A stretch of 64,000 nucleotides of DNA from UBA6022 sp032154105. Lineage in GTDB: Bacteria; Patescibacteriota; Saccharimonadia; Saccharimonadales; Saccharimonadaceae. Numbering within the stretch: position 1 is the first letter of the stretch; every line of letters begins with the position of its first letter. Below, piece by piece: positions 32,461 through 41,357 of this stretch. A program made the translations under genes and the position numbers. The notes under the pieces are model-generated. The model worked only from the letters and a program-made list of their open reading frames with translations. It did no database searches and had not been told where the DNA came from. The stretch lies in the NCBI GenBank assembly GCA_032154105.1, contig JALDYI010000002.1, forward strand, positions 1 to 64,000, in the 5' to 3' direction.

Positions 32461-33414
32461 TTACTGCTGTGGGGCTGGGCCAAACGGATTTATAGGTGGT
32501 TGTGGCGCTGGCTGTTGAGGCATTTGAGGTGTGGCAACTTGCTGTGGCTGAGCACCGAATGGTTGTGGCGCTGGAGCGATAGGTTGCTGGGGTTGCTCAA
32601 AGTTTGTGATTGGCTCGGCAGTTAATTCCCTGTCGATGAGACTTGCTACATCCGGACCGGTCTGGACTGGTGCTTCAAGGGGGTGGATAATACGTTCACC
32701 AAGGTTCGCTGGACGCTGCGAAGAGAATGGCGCTGTCGGCTGTGGAAGTGTTGCGGGCTGTGGTGCTGGGGCCGGAGCGACTGGCTGCATTGTTTGTGGC
32801 ACAGGTTGTGGCACAGGTTGTGGCGCTGGCTGTTGAGGCATTTGAGGTGTGGCAACTTGCTGTGGCTGAGCACCGAATGGTTGTGGCGCTGGCTGTGCGA
32901 CTGGTGCTGCGGGTTGAGCCGGAGTGGTGTACGTTGGAGCGACTGGCCGAGGTGGTACTGGTACAGATTGTGGTGCACTAGGGCGTGGCACGGCACTAGG
33001 CGTTGGCTGTGAGAAGGTCTGTTGAGCGGTTGGTTGTGCGACTGGTGCGTCACCAAGTACTTCGTGTACGGTACGAACGACATCTTCTATACCAACTTGA
33101 GATTTTACCAAGTAGCGATCGGCGCCGAGTTGTTCGCCACGAAGACGCTGGTCTTCGCTGCTGAGCGCGGTCATCATAATAACGCGGATGTCTTTTGTCT
33201 CTGTAGTCGAGCGCAAGATATCGAGCATATCGAAGCCGCTAATCTTCGGCATCATGACGTCACTGACAATTAAGCCTGGCTTTTCTTTAATAGCCATTGC
33301 AAGAGCTTCTTCACCATCGCCAGCTGATACGATGTCGTATCCCTCAGCTAGCAGGCGCACGCCATAAATTTCCCTCAGGCTTTTATCGTCTTCTACTAGT
33401 AAAATCTTGGTCAT
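32461..33414 (-). CDS. Response regulator with Pro/Gln-rich tail, no output domain
   Basis: 317 aa. Residues 1-125 form a CheY-type receiver: KILLVEDDKS (acidic pocket), phospho-Asp in LIVSDVMMP, MMTAL and YLVKSQ. The remaining ~190 residues are a low-complexity tail rich in Pro, Gln and Ala with no DNA-binding or enzymatic domain. The tail contains an exact internal repeat. Translation from ATG 33414; it follows the kinase gene by 52 nt. It probably signals through protein contacts. Confidence 0.85.
   Translation of the reverse strand: MTKILLVEDDKSLREIYGVRLLAEGYDIVSAGDGEEALAMAIKEKPGLIVSDVMMPKISGFDMLDILRSTTETKDIRVIMMTALSSEDQRLRGEQLGADRYLVKSQVGIEDVVRTVHEVLGDAPVAQPTAQQTFSQPTPSAVPRPSAPQSVPVPPRPVAPTYTTPAQPAAPVAQPAPQPFGAQPQQVATPQMPQQPAPQPVPQPVPQTMQPVAPAPAPQPATLPQPTAPFSSQRPANLGERIIHPLEAPVQTGPDVASLIDRELTAEPITNFEQPQQPIAPAPQPFGAQPQQVATPQMPQQPAPQPPINPFGPAPQQ
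32498..32892. repeat. Exact 77-bp direct repeat in the regulator tail
   Basis: 32498-32574 and 32816-32892 are identical; spacing 318 bp keeps the reading frame (106 codons). Between them lies a shorter tandem (TGTGGCACAGGT unit). A recent in-frame duplication or gene conversion; length may vary between strains. Confidence 0.85.
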
Positions 33415-33466
33415 AATTACTCTTATTGTACTTGGCTGTTGCATAAAATGCTATAGCCCTTATGGT

Positions 33467-35542
33467 TTATTGTTGGATTTGGTTTTGGTCCCTTGCTGGA
33501 ACGGCAACACCCTGGGGTCGCTGGGTGACATATTGAGTTGGATTTTGCTCGATATGAGTGAGCGGCGTATTGGTGTAGCTGGCTGGTTGTGCGGCGGTTG
33601 GAATAGTGACTGGCTGAGACGGTTGGATAGCAGGCTGCGGTTGCGCTACTGGCTGCTGAATGGGCTGCTGTGCGTAGACCGGTGTCACTGGTGTAGGCTG
33701 CTGGATTGGCTGTGGCTGTAGAGCTGTTGGCGCTACTACGGGCGCAGGTGCGGCAGTTACTAGTGGGCTCGGCTGGGCAATTGGCTCGATTGTTGGTGCT
33801 GGTTCGGTGGCCTTTTCGATAAGTGATGTCGCCTCTTCGTGGCTGATTCGAGGCACTTCAAGGAAGAAGGTGCTCCCCTTTTTGTACTCACTTTCAACTC
33901 GGATTCGACCGCCCATTGTTTCAGCTAATCGTCGACAGAGATAGAGCCCGAGGCCGGTGCCGCCAATCTCGCGAGTATCACTATTGTCGACTCGGTAGAA
34001 CTTTTGGAACAAGTGTGGGATATCTTCAGCTGGAATGCCGATGCCGCTATCGGTGATGCTAACGACGACGTGTTCGGCATCGCCGCCTACATCAATCACC
34101 ACATCGCCGTGAGGTGTGTATTTGATGGCGTTTTCAATGAGATTAGAAACAACTTCACGCAGGTGATCATTATCGAGATTGACGTAGAAGACCGGAGTCA
34201 AGCGTCGGGCTTGGTCCGCTTCTCCATCGGGAAGCGGTTTGTAGAGCATGCGAAGCCCCTTCTCCTCTGCTCGGGGTCGGAGTCCTTGGGCGATATCATG
34301 AATATACGAAACGACATCGATCACTTTTGGGTTGTTTGATAGGCGGCCATCCTCTGCCTTGCTTACATCTAGAAGGTCTTGAAAGAGCCGACCAAGGTGC
34401 TGAGCTGACTCGTGAGCTTTGGTGATGAAATCACGTGCTTTATCGTCGATCTGTGCAGTTGCCGGGTTAAGGGTAAGGCCAAGGTACCCTTCGATAGAGG
34501 CAACTGGCGTGCGCATCTCGTGACTGGCGGTACTGATAAATTCGGCTTGCTCCCGCTCCTCGGCCTTCTCTTTGGTGATGTCGCGAAAGACAATGATCGC
34601 GCCTGATCCGATTTGACCAATAGGTGAAGCAACAAGAGAGATCGAGAGTTTCTTGCCAGATTTTGTCGTCAGGCTTAGGTCGTTTGTACGCTGCGGTTTG
34701 TTATCGGCAAGGACGTGCTGGATCGGATCAGTCGCTTCGACAACTTCGGCCCCTGCCTTGTCGGAGAGGTTAAGAACTGATTTGTAGCTTAGCGTCACGG
34801 CGTCTTGTTTGTCCCAGCCGAGGATGCGCTGGGCAGCTGGGTTGATAAGCTGAATAACTCCCTGGTTGTCGATAGCTATTACGCCGTCGGCGATGGCGTT
34901 AATGACCACTTCTGACTTGCTAGCGACTTCACTCAGTTCATTGGCGAGATCACGGTAAGCGCGGTCCTTATCTGATGCGCCTGCTGATTTTCGGTGCCAG
35001 ATAATGAAGCTGGCAAGTAGTGGTAGCTCGCCTGCTAAAATAACAGCGACGATCGTTTCACGGCTAATGCTGCCGCTGCTGAGATATTGAACTACCAGGT
35101 AGCTGTTAACGAGCAAGAGCATTGGTATGAGGCCACGGGCTCCAAAAATACCAGCAAATACCGCAGTAAGCATCCAGAGCGCAATAAAGGGCGAAGTAGT
35201 TCCACCCGTGTTGAGGATAAGGAGTGATGTTGTTGCAACGAGGAGTCCATACACGAATAGCGCAGCGTAGAGGGTGTATTTTTTTGGAACCCACAGGTAG
35301 GAAATAAAGCTGACGATAGCCGTTAGTCCGGCGAGCGCAGCTGCCGTGTCGCTGACGAGTAGCGCGCTACTGATGCTTTTTACATCATCGGCGAAGTATG
35401 CCCAAAAGTAGAGTGCGACAACGATGGCGCTCACAAGAAGCGTCGCTTCGCAGATGCGGCGATGCCAGAAACGAGTCAGTTCAATTGGCTTGATGATTGT
35501 GCCCCCTATGTTTGTATTCTTCTTGTGGTTATTATGCAGCAA
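33467..35542 (-). CDS. Membrane sensor histidine kinase with Pro/Gln-rich tail
   Basis: Up to 691 aa: about six membrane helices (residues 30-175), a PAS domain (VINAIADGVIAIDNQGVIQLINPAAQRILGW), HisKA with phospho-His in ISTASHEMRTPVASIEGY, and HATPase_c (NLIENAIKYTP, DSGIGIP, GGTGLGLYLCRRL). The last ~110 residues are Pro/Gln/Ala-rich, like the partner regulator. The only conventional start in frame is TTG 35542; ATA or ATC codons after GGGGG (about 35507-35512) are alternatives. Ligand unknown. Confidence 0.88.
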   Translation of the reverse strand: MLHNNHKKNTNIGGTIIKPIELTRFWHRRICEATLLVSAIVVALYFWAYFADDVKSISSALLVSDTAAALAGLTAIVSFISYLWVPKKYTLYAALFVYGLLVATTSLLILNTGGTTSPFIALWMLTAVFAGIFGARGLIPMLLLVNSYLVVQYLSSGSISRETIVAVILAGELPLLASFIIWHRKSAGASDKDRAYRDLANELSEVASKSEVVINAIADGVIAIDNQGVIQLINPAAQRILGWDKQDAVTLSYKSVLNLSDKAGAEVVEATDPIQHVLADNKPQRTNDLSLTTKSGKKLSISLVASPIGQIGSGAIIVFRDITKEKAEEREQAEFISTASHEMRTPVASIEGYLGLTLNPATAQIDDKARDFITKAHESAQHLGRLFQDLLDVSKAEDGRLSNNPKVIDVVSYIHDIAQGLRPRAEEKGLRMLYKPLPDGEADQARRLTPVFYVNLDNDHLREVVSNLIENAIKYTPHGDVVIDVGGDAEHVVVSITDSGIGIPAEDIPHLFQKFYRVDNSDTREIGGTGLGLYLCRRLAETMGGRIRVESEYKKGSTFFLEVPRISHEEATSLIEKATEPAPTIEPIAQPSPLVTAAPAPVVAPTALQPQPIQQPTPVTPVYAQQPIQQPVAQPQPAIQPSQPVTIPTAAQPASYTNTPLTHIEQNPTQYVTQRPQGVAVPARDQNQIQQ

Positions 35543-35576
35543 GCGTGTTAATCGTGCAACGGTGCTGGCTATTAAA

Positions 35577-35607
35577 ATAGCCCAGTATGCAATACCGGGC
35601 TATTTTA
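35577..35607. terminator. Bidirectional terminator upstream of the kinase
   Basis: AAAATAGCCC / GGGCTATTTT extended by AGTAT/ATACC pairs around a GCA loop. It ends the 35642 minus-strand gene. Confidence 0.82.
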
Positions 35608-35641
35608 ATGTCTGGAGGGTAATCACTTCCCTCTTCACTCC

Positions 35642-35893
35642 TTAGCTAATGCTTAGTAGCGTCCAGCTCCCGCCGTGATTGTCGCTGCGGAGGTGGTAAT
35701 CGTGCGCGCCGTCACTCATGGTGAGGATTTGCGCGATTCGTTCGCCGCTACGAACAACCGTACGGAGTCCAGCATCAATGAAATTGTAGCTAGATCCCTT
35801 GTATTCCATGCGGCGTGGATAGGCGCGCATGTCGCGGCCAAAGCCAAGCGCAGTGATAGAAACGGGGCTGTTGATTGTGGTTTGTTTGGTCAT
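35642..35893 (-). CDS. Hypothetical protein, 83 aa
   Basis: MTKQTTINSPVSITALGFGR..; Arg/Tyr/Ser-rich beta-like protein (RRMEYKGSSYNFIDAGLRTVV..AQILTMSDGAHDYHLRSDN). A TAGGAGTAAGAAT region precedes ATG 35893, and a terminator follows. No family recognised. Confidence 0.6.
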   Translation of the reverse strand: MTKQTTINSPVSITALGFGRDMRAYPRRMEYKGSSYNFIDAGLRTVVRSGERIAQILTMSDGAHDYHLRSDNHGGSWTLLSIS

Positions 35894-35982
35894 ATTCTTA
35901 CTCCTAAGATAGTTTGGGTTGCTTTATTTTTTGGTAAATAAAAAACTGACAACAAGAAAGATGGTCAGCTGCGGATTTATGA

Positions 35983-36126
35983 GTAAGCTACAAGGAGACA
36001 AATAAGCACCGCCTGCTATTTGCTGTATCACCTGAAGTAGCGATTGAATATGTAGTGCGGCAGGGACGCTTGGCCGAATTGTCCGAGGACGCGGCTAGTG
36101 TGTATGTCGACTATGGTTTAAATTAG
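35983..36126 (+). pseudogene. Open frame without a usual start (possible remnant)
   Basis: 47 codons between a TGA at 35980 and the TAG at 36124, reading ..KHRLLFAVSPEVAIEYVVRQG..YVDYGLN, which looks protein-like. AAGGAG at 35992 is present but no ATG/GTG/TTG follows at the right distance. A broken gene or an unusual start; weak. Confidence 0.3.
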
Positions 36127-36216
36127 TCTGTCAGTAAAAAGGTTCTCCACCAGTACTCACATGACCTTCTATAGTATAGCGCGGTCATTAGTTGGGGCGT
36201 CAATAGCAAATGTGCA

Positions 36217-37179
36217 CTAGGATGCTGGACCTGTTGACGTTGAGCTGTTTGCGGTGCCGTTCCAGATCCAGTTGGGCGAGTTGCCCCAAAGGAAGCCGAC
36301 CGATGGGTCACGTGCGCCTGCATAAATGACAGCCTCTGATAGTTCGTAGTAGTATCCCGCAACCTTACTACGCGGGTTTTGATTAACTCGAAAGCCCGAT
36401 ACGAGTGCCGTGGCATCACCTTGGAAAGTGAGCCAGATTTCAACGGGTACTCCCGCCGTCATGTTAATGTCGGAACTGTGCGAGCGAGCGATAGTACTGT
36501 GTACGCCCGCACTTGAGTAAAGGGCTGGCGCACTAATAGCGCCGTTTTGGCCGGCGGCAACGCGATATCGAAGCGTATAGGTAGTGCCGGCCGTCAGAAC
36601 TGATCCGTTATTAAGGTGTACTTGAATATCTCCATTGACGCTCGCAACTGTGGTCCAAGTGGCCCGAAAAGCGGAGTTTGATTGTGACCAGCTTGCGGCG
36701 GCCGTTGAATTGGAAGTAACATTGCCCGATGCGCCGTCCCAGGCTCCATAGCCTGTTGTTGATGTTGCGCCTGGGTTGCGGTGAAGATTCGTGATTGCTG
36801 CTACACCGCCTTGCCCGTGACCACTACAGCCACCGGTCTGAGGGGTTGATTGCGTAGAGCTAAGGAAGTACGATTTATTGCCATTAGTAGCTGTAAGGCA
36901 GTAGGTTGTCGGACTACTGCTATTATTGACACTATATTGCAGGTTGGTCGTATCGGTCACGCCGGCAGTTGCAAGATCGGCCGGATAGCTTCCTTCTGAC
37001 GCGTGGTAAGCTAAAACCTTTTTATTAGCCTGTGAGCCAAGCGACTGGGCAGCCGAGCTGCGCGCGCGATCTTGAATGCCATTGTAGGCCACGATTGTAA
37101 TAGCAGCAAGAATGCCGATGATCACGATCACAATGAGGAGTTCAACGATAGTGAAACCGGTTTGCTTACGAGGTGTCAT
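36217..37179 (-). CDS. Type IV pilin-like protein with variable domain (paralogue 2)
   Basis: 320 aa. MTPRKQTG|FTIVELLIVIVIIGIL start with Glu5, helix to about residue 40, then a conserved pilin part (YSVNNSSSPTTYCLTATNG, CSGHGQGGVAAI), a distinct beta-rich middle (about 150-290) and the shared ending WIWNGTANSSTSTGPAS. The first ~130 residues and even the upstream 40 bp match paralogue 3 almost exactly, while the middle differs. TATACT lies 10 nt before ATG 37179. Likely surface adhesin or minor pilin. Confidence 0.85.
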   Translation of the reverse strand: MTPRKQTGFTIVELLIVIVIIGILAAITIVAYNGIQDRARSSAAQSLGSQANKKVLAYHASEGSYPADLATAGVTDTTNLQYSVNNSSSPTTYCLTATNGNKSYFLSSTQSTPQTGGCSGHGQGGVAAITNLHRNPGATSTTGYGAWDGASGNVTSNSTAAASWSQSNSAFRATWTTVASVNGDIQVHLNNGSVLTAGTTYTLRYRVAAGQNGAISAPALYSSAGVHSTIARSHSSDINMTAGVPVEIWLTFQGDATALVSGFRVNQNPRSKVAGYYYELSEAVIYAGARDPSVGFLWGNSPNWIWNGTANSSTSTGPAS

Positions 37180-37263
37180 AGTTGCTTAAAGTATAAAGCA
37201 TGAGTAGAATAGCGTCAAAGAAATATACCCCAGCTGTCTATTGCAGACCGGGGCATATTTGGC

Positions 37264-37983
37264 TTAAATATCTATTCGGTATTTTCGTAATAACCCGCCG
37301 TAATTATATGGGGTGAACGTATCACCGATAAATATTGGATACGCTGGGCTATCAATTCCCATTGCTGTGGCAAGTTGAGAGTCAATTGCCCGAAAAGCCT
37401 GTAGATTTTTATCCGTCAGGTTTAGTCTATCTCGATCATCGAGGGTCATGCGGTAGGCAAAACGATATGCTGTTACGTCATCGGTGCCCGGTACGCTCTC
37501 GAGAAGGCTCAGTGCCCTCACTTTCTCTCGCCAGATTGCTACATCATTCTCGCTACTATCCATACTAACCTCAACCGATAAGCAGTTTGGTGCATATTTA
37601 TTAATGCAGTCATACTCTGCGACGATCACGCGCTTGAGACCGAGATAACTAGCAGTGTCATATAGAGTGCGTGCGGCCGTGTCTCCCACAAAGCCGCAAT
37701 CGTTGTCGGGACAATAGGTATTGTGAAAATCGAGCACGATATCGTACTGTTTGCAGAGCTCTGTCAGCTCACTTGCTCGCTTTGGCTCGTACGCGTCGCT
37801 TGTTTCGCTGCCTGGAAATGAACGATTCAGATCCTGGCCGGTAAAGCGTGTGTTTGCGGCGAGTGCTTCGTCATTTGCGATGATCGCATCGACATTGCTC
37901 ATCGGCTCTTTTTGTAATTGTTTTACGAGCTCAACGCCGAGTGGCTCATTGCCGTGCATGCCACCGATAATGAGTACTTTCAT
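37264..37983 (-). CDS. Aspartoacylase/succinylglutamate desuccinylase-like zinc hydrolase
   Basis: 239 aa, M14-related. Zinc and catalytic motifs: GGMHGNEPLG (His and Glu ligands), DLNRSFPG, and DFHNTY with a downstream Glu (LSVEVS). Hydrolyses N-acyl amino acids; substrate here unknown. Its start overlaps the previous gene by 4 nt (37980-37983), so the two form an operon. Confidence 0.85.
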   Translation of the reverse strand: MKVLIIGGMHGNEPLGVELVKQLQKEPMSNVDAIIANDEALAANTRFTGQDLNRSFPGSETSDAYEPKRASELTELCKQYDIVLDFHNTYCPDNDCGFVGDTAARTLYDTASYLGLKRVIVAEYDCINKYAPNCLSVEVSMDSSENDVAIWREKVRALSLLESVPGTDDVTAYRFAYRMTLDDRDRLNLTDKNLQAFRAIDSQLATAMGIDSPAYPIFIGDTFTPYNYGGLLRKYRIDI

Positions 37984-38636
37984 GACAATTTCTTTCCTGG
38001 ATCGATCACGATAAACGACCGGTTTTGTGTGTCTGGGACATTTTCGAGTGGCGTAGCGCCAAAGTCTCGGAGGGCCGCGCGTGTCATTGCTTTAGAGATT
38101 GTGCGATATGCGAGTACAGGGTTGTCGAATCGTTCACGATAGCCATCGCACATAGCTTTGAAGTTTGCGAGGTTCCTATTTGGACGAACGGTTTTATCGG
38201 CAAATACTTCGTCGAGCCACACGATTTCTTGTTTGTCGAGGGTGTTCTCGAGCCACGGTTTCATATCTGGGTCATTGGCATACTTCTCTGTGGCAATTGT
38301 TTCTGGTGTTGCTGTCCAGGCGAGCGATACGGCTGCGATGCCATTGTTGGTCTCTTCTGCGTACCAATAGAGTGGTCGTGATTGCTCGAGGGTCGTGAAG
38401 CGCTCGATAAGCTCTTCCGCTTCGTAGGCTGGTCGATCGGGTGTCGTGCTACATGTGCCGCACAGTGAGTTAAGGGCGGTTTGTGACAGTCCACCCAGGC
38501 AGCGCTGTGGCACTTGCCTATCGGCACATCTACTTACTTCATACCAGGGCGCTCCTGCAAATGCTCGTTGGTATGGTTCGATTACTCTTTCTATATTCAT
38601 TTCACCTGCGCGGTAGAATGTTCCAAATTCATTCAT
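37980..38636 (-). CDS. Hypothetical protein, GNAT-like, with Cys cluster
   Basis: 218 aa. The start (FYRAGEMNIERVIEPYQRAFAGAPWYEVSRC) and the central YWYAEETNNGIAAVSLAW strand pattern are GNAT-like, but a clear acetyl-CoA loop is missing. A Cys-rich insert (RCLGGLSQTALNSLCGTC) could bind zinc. GGAG precedes ATG 38636. Coupled to the desuccinylase-like gene, suggesting amino-acid acyl metabolism. Assignment tentative. Confidence 0.62.
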   Translation of the reverse strand: MNEFGTFYRAGEMNIERVIEPYQRAFAGAPWYEVSRCADRQVPQRCLGGLSQTALNSLCGTCSTTPDRPAYEAEELIERFTTLEQSRPLYWYAEETNNGIAAVSLAWTATPETIATEKYANDPDMKPWLENTLDKQEIVWLDEVFADKTVRPNRNLANFKAMCDGYRERFDNPVLAYRTISKAMTRAALRDFGATPLENVPDTQNRSFIVIDPGKKLS

Positions 38637-38734
38637 AGTAAATTACTCCTTTTGCTTATGTGCCATATTGAACTGCTACGTAAAACGCCAGCTGCGTGCT
38701 GGCGAGTACGTATCGATATGACGATGCAACCTAC

Positions 38735-39064
38735 CTAAGCACGAGCTGGCGGAATATGGTCATGGCGGGCACCTGATTGATCAAGTGCAGCGGCATAGCC
38801 GCCCTGGCCGTTTTGGAGCCAGTCGCTAATACGAGCAATGGTGCGGCTGCTCAGTTTTGTTTTCTCGGCGATTGTTATGTATGTTGCGCCGGCGCGTAGC
38901 ATGCGAGCGGCCTCAAGGCGGGCGGCGATTTCAATAATTTCCTTCTCAGTCATAACGTCACGCAGAAAATTGCGCATCGTTGTTTCGTCTGTAATGCGAG
39001 AAAACGTGCCAGCAAGCTGTATCGTGCTATCGGACTGCCATAGATTGTCGACTGAGGTTGTCAT
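38735..39064 (-). CDS. YerC/YecD-type TrpR-related regulator
   Basis: 109 aa. Residues about 28-85 carry the TrpR-superfamily helix-turn-helix: FLRDVMTEKEIIEIAARLEAARML..GATYITIAEKTKLSSRTIARISDWL. The short form and motif fit the YerC/YecD subgroup rather than tryptophan repressor. It may control the neighbouring MFS gene (divergent, 92 bp apart) or the adjacent operon. Confidence 0.85.
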   Translation of the reverse strand: MTTSVDNLWQSDSTIQLAGTFSRITDETTMRNFLRDVMTEKEIIEIAARLEAARMLRAGATYITIAEKTKLSSRTIARISDWLQNGQGGYAAALDQSGARHDHIPPARA

Positions 39065-39155
39065 AGAAATACTTTATCAAAGTAAAGCGATTTTGTCAAG
39101 AATAAGAAAATAGTTCCCTATTCAGGTTTATGGCACATCCTGTATGATAGGAAAG

Positions 39156-40373
39156 ATGTCGAAAAATAAGCAACCAAAAACGGAATTATTATGGGGGCGA
39201 GTCGCCGCGAAGACGGTGTATTTCATGCTCGGTGTTGGTAGTGGCACATTTGCTGCCAATATTCCACGTATCAAAGAAAATCTTGAACTGACACCGGGCA
39301 CGCTTGGCCTTGCCTTGCTTTGCTGTTCGCTCGGTGGTTTTGTGGCGATGCAGTTTGCCGCGCCGCTTATCCGGCGGTTTGGGCTGCGACTACTTCTATC
39401 TGTGCTCGCGCCCCTCTTTCCGCTCGTGCTTGTTTTGATTGCATTGTCGAATAATTTTGCTACTTTAGCGGCGACCTTTGCTTTGTTCGGCGGCCTGACG
39501 AGTATCGCTGGTATTGCGATCAACGCTCAGGCGATCGATATAGAAAAAGCGTATGCCAAGGCGATTATGAGCAGTTTTCACGCCCTCTTTAGTGTCGGTG
39601 GCTTGGCTGGCGCTGCCGTGGGCGGTCTTATGGCAGCGCACCACTTCTCTGTACTGCAGAGTATGACGATAATTGCTGTCGGCCTATCGATTATTGGGAT
39701 CATGCTTATCGCTAAACTTTTTGATGTGACGAAGTATAATCTTGCAGATGACCATACGGTTATTGAGAAACCTCATAAGCATCACAAGGCCAAGTGGTGG
39801 CGCCAAGTGTTACTTGTCGGGGGCTTGATCTTCATTTGCTATCTTACCGAGGGAGCTATAGCCGACTGGAGTGCGATTTACATGAAACAGGCGCATGAGG
39901 CTGGTCCGTTTATCGCCGTGCTCGCCTATATGATATTCAATGCCTGTATGACGATTGGCCGTTTCTCGGGCGATGCCGTGATTCGAAAGTTTGGCTCAGT
40001 GCAGACACTTACGGCTGGTGGTCTGCTCGGAGTACTGGGGCTGAGTATTGGGCTGCTCTCGCCGAATATTGTACTCGCATTGGTCGGCTTTGGGGTCGTT
40101 GGTATTGGCGTCTCAGTCCTCGTGCCTATTCTTATTTCGATGGCTGGTAATCTTCCTGGTGGTGATCGCAACGTGGCGATTGCGCGTGCAAGTACCTGCG
40201 GAAGTATCGGTCTTATGGCCGGGCCAGCGCTTATTGGTTTTATCGCTGAAGGCTATAGCCTCCTTGTGGCAATGCTCGTGCCAGTGCTTCTCTTGGCGAT
40301 TCTTAGTGTTGTAGCAATGAGAATGCATACGTCTGCACGTACGAAATATAACGACCTTGGTATTGTCGGCTAA
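39156..40373 (+). CDS. MFS transporter
   Basis: 405 aa with twelve hydrophobic helices and an MFS-like first half (GVGSGTFAANIPRIKENLELTPGTLGLALL) resembling fucose-permease/YbjJ-type members. A central cytoplasmic loop is His/Lys-rich (KPHKHHKAKWWRQ). ATG 39156 is selected because TATGAT lies 7 nt upstream (leaderless); the ATG at 39144 is inside that hexamer. Substrate unknown. Confidence 0.87.
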   Translation: MSKNKQPKTELLWGRVAAKTVYFMLGVGSGTFAANIPRIKENLELTPGTLGLALLCCSLGGFVAMQFAAPLIRRFGLRLLLSVLAPLFPLVLVLIALSNNFATLAATFALFGGLTSIAGIAINAQAIDIEKAYAKAIMSSFHALFSVGGLAGAAVGGLMAAHHFSVLQSMTIIAVGLSIIGIMLIAKLFDVTKYNLADDHTVIEKPHKHHKAKWWRQVLLVGGLIFICYLTEGAIADWSAIYMKQAHEAGPFIAVLAYMIFNACMTIGRFSGDAVIRKFGSVQTLTAGGLLGVLGLSIGLLSPNIVLALVGFGVVGIGVSVLVPILISMAGNLPGGDRNVAIARASTCGSIGLMAGPALIGFIAEGYSLLVAMLVPVLLLAILSVVAMRMHTSARTKYNDLGIVG

Positions 40374-40384
40374 TAATTAATTGT

Positions 40385-41311
40385 CTAGGATGCCGGACCG
40401 GTGGAGGTTGAGTTATGCGCCGTACCATTCCATATCCAGTTGGCCGAATCACCGTCTGCGTAGCTCGTGAGGCTACTTCCTTCGGTGAGCATGCCGGCAT
40501 CGATATCTTGATAGTCATTTGCGGCCCATGGCGAGCCTGAAGCGTAAGTAGTCAATGTGACGCGATCTGCCGTGGCTGGGGCTGTACCGGTTGCGCTGAT
40601 TCGCGTCCATCCGCTTGGCCCGACGGCCGCGAATGAGCCACCTTGGGAGCCGATAATACTACCGCCTGCTTTCCATTCGATATTCACGCGAATACTGGCC
40701 GAGATTGACGATCGTACATATGCACTGGCAGTATAGCTTGTTCCTGGCGTGACTGCTGTGACGGGATTGAAGTAGAGGCCGCCTGTTCCGGCGGCGCTAA
40801 ATGTGCGCCTGACAAAGCTATTGCCCGAAAAACCGCCTGTTGCCACGACAGCATTAGAGCCAGGTGCGCCAGCTGAGCTGACGTTCGAGGTGCTTGCCAT
40901 ACTTGGGTTCACTGCCATATTTACTATAGCGGCTACACCACCTTGTCCGTGCCCACTACATCCACCACTTTGTGGTGTGGGCTGTGTGGAGCTTGAGAAG
41001 TACGACATGCTGCCATTTGTTGCCGTGAGGCAGTATGTTGCCGGATTGCTGCCATTATTGACGCTATACTGCAGATCGGTTGTGTCAGTGACGCCGGCTG
41101 TACTTAGGTCGGCCGGATAACTTCCTTCCGATGCTTGATAGGCCATTACCTTCTTATTTGCCTGCGAAGCAAGTGACTGCGCCGCTGAGGCTCGTGCTCT
41201 GTTTTGAATGCCGTTATACGCGACAATAGTGATGGCTGCAAGGATGCCAATGATAACGATAACAATGAGGAGTTCAACGATAGTGAAACCGGTTTGCTTA
41301 CGAGGTGTCAT
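40385..41311 (-). CDS. Type IV pilin-like protein with variable domain (paralogue 3)
   Basis: 308 aa. The same prepilin start, pilin part and GHGQGG linker as paralogue 2, a different middle domain with jelly-roll CBM appearance (TPGTSYTASAYVRSSISASIRVNIEWKAGG, WTRISATGTAPATADRVTLTTYASG), and the shared end WIWNGTAHNSTSTGPAS. The promoter region is nearly identical to that of paralogue 2 (GTTGCTTAAAGTATAAAGCA in both), indicating a recent duplication. Confidence 0.85.
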   Translation of the reverse strand: MTPRKQTGFTIVELLIVIVIIGILAAITIVAYNGIQNRARASAAQSLASQANKKVMAYQASEGSYPADLSTAGVTDTTDLQYSVNNGSNPATYCLTATNGSMSYFSSSTQPTPQSGGCSGHGQGGVAAIVNMAVNPSMASTSNVSSAGAPGSNAVVATGGFSGNSFVRRTFSAAGTGGLYFNPVTAVTPGTSYTASAYVRSSISASIRVNIEWKAGGSIIGSQGGSFAAVGPSGWTRISATGTAPATADRVTLTTYASGSPWAANDYQDIDAGMLTEGSSLTSYADGDSANWIWNGTAHNSTSTGPAS

Positions 41312-41357
41312 GGTTGCTTAAAGTATAAAGCATGAGTATGTTAGCGTCAAAGCGACC

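Noticed and set aside
32498..32892. 77-bp repeat as mobile or CRISPR-like element
   Set aside because: It lies in frame inside a coding low-complexity tail; two copies only.
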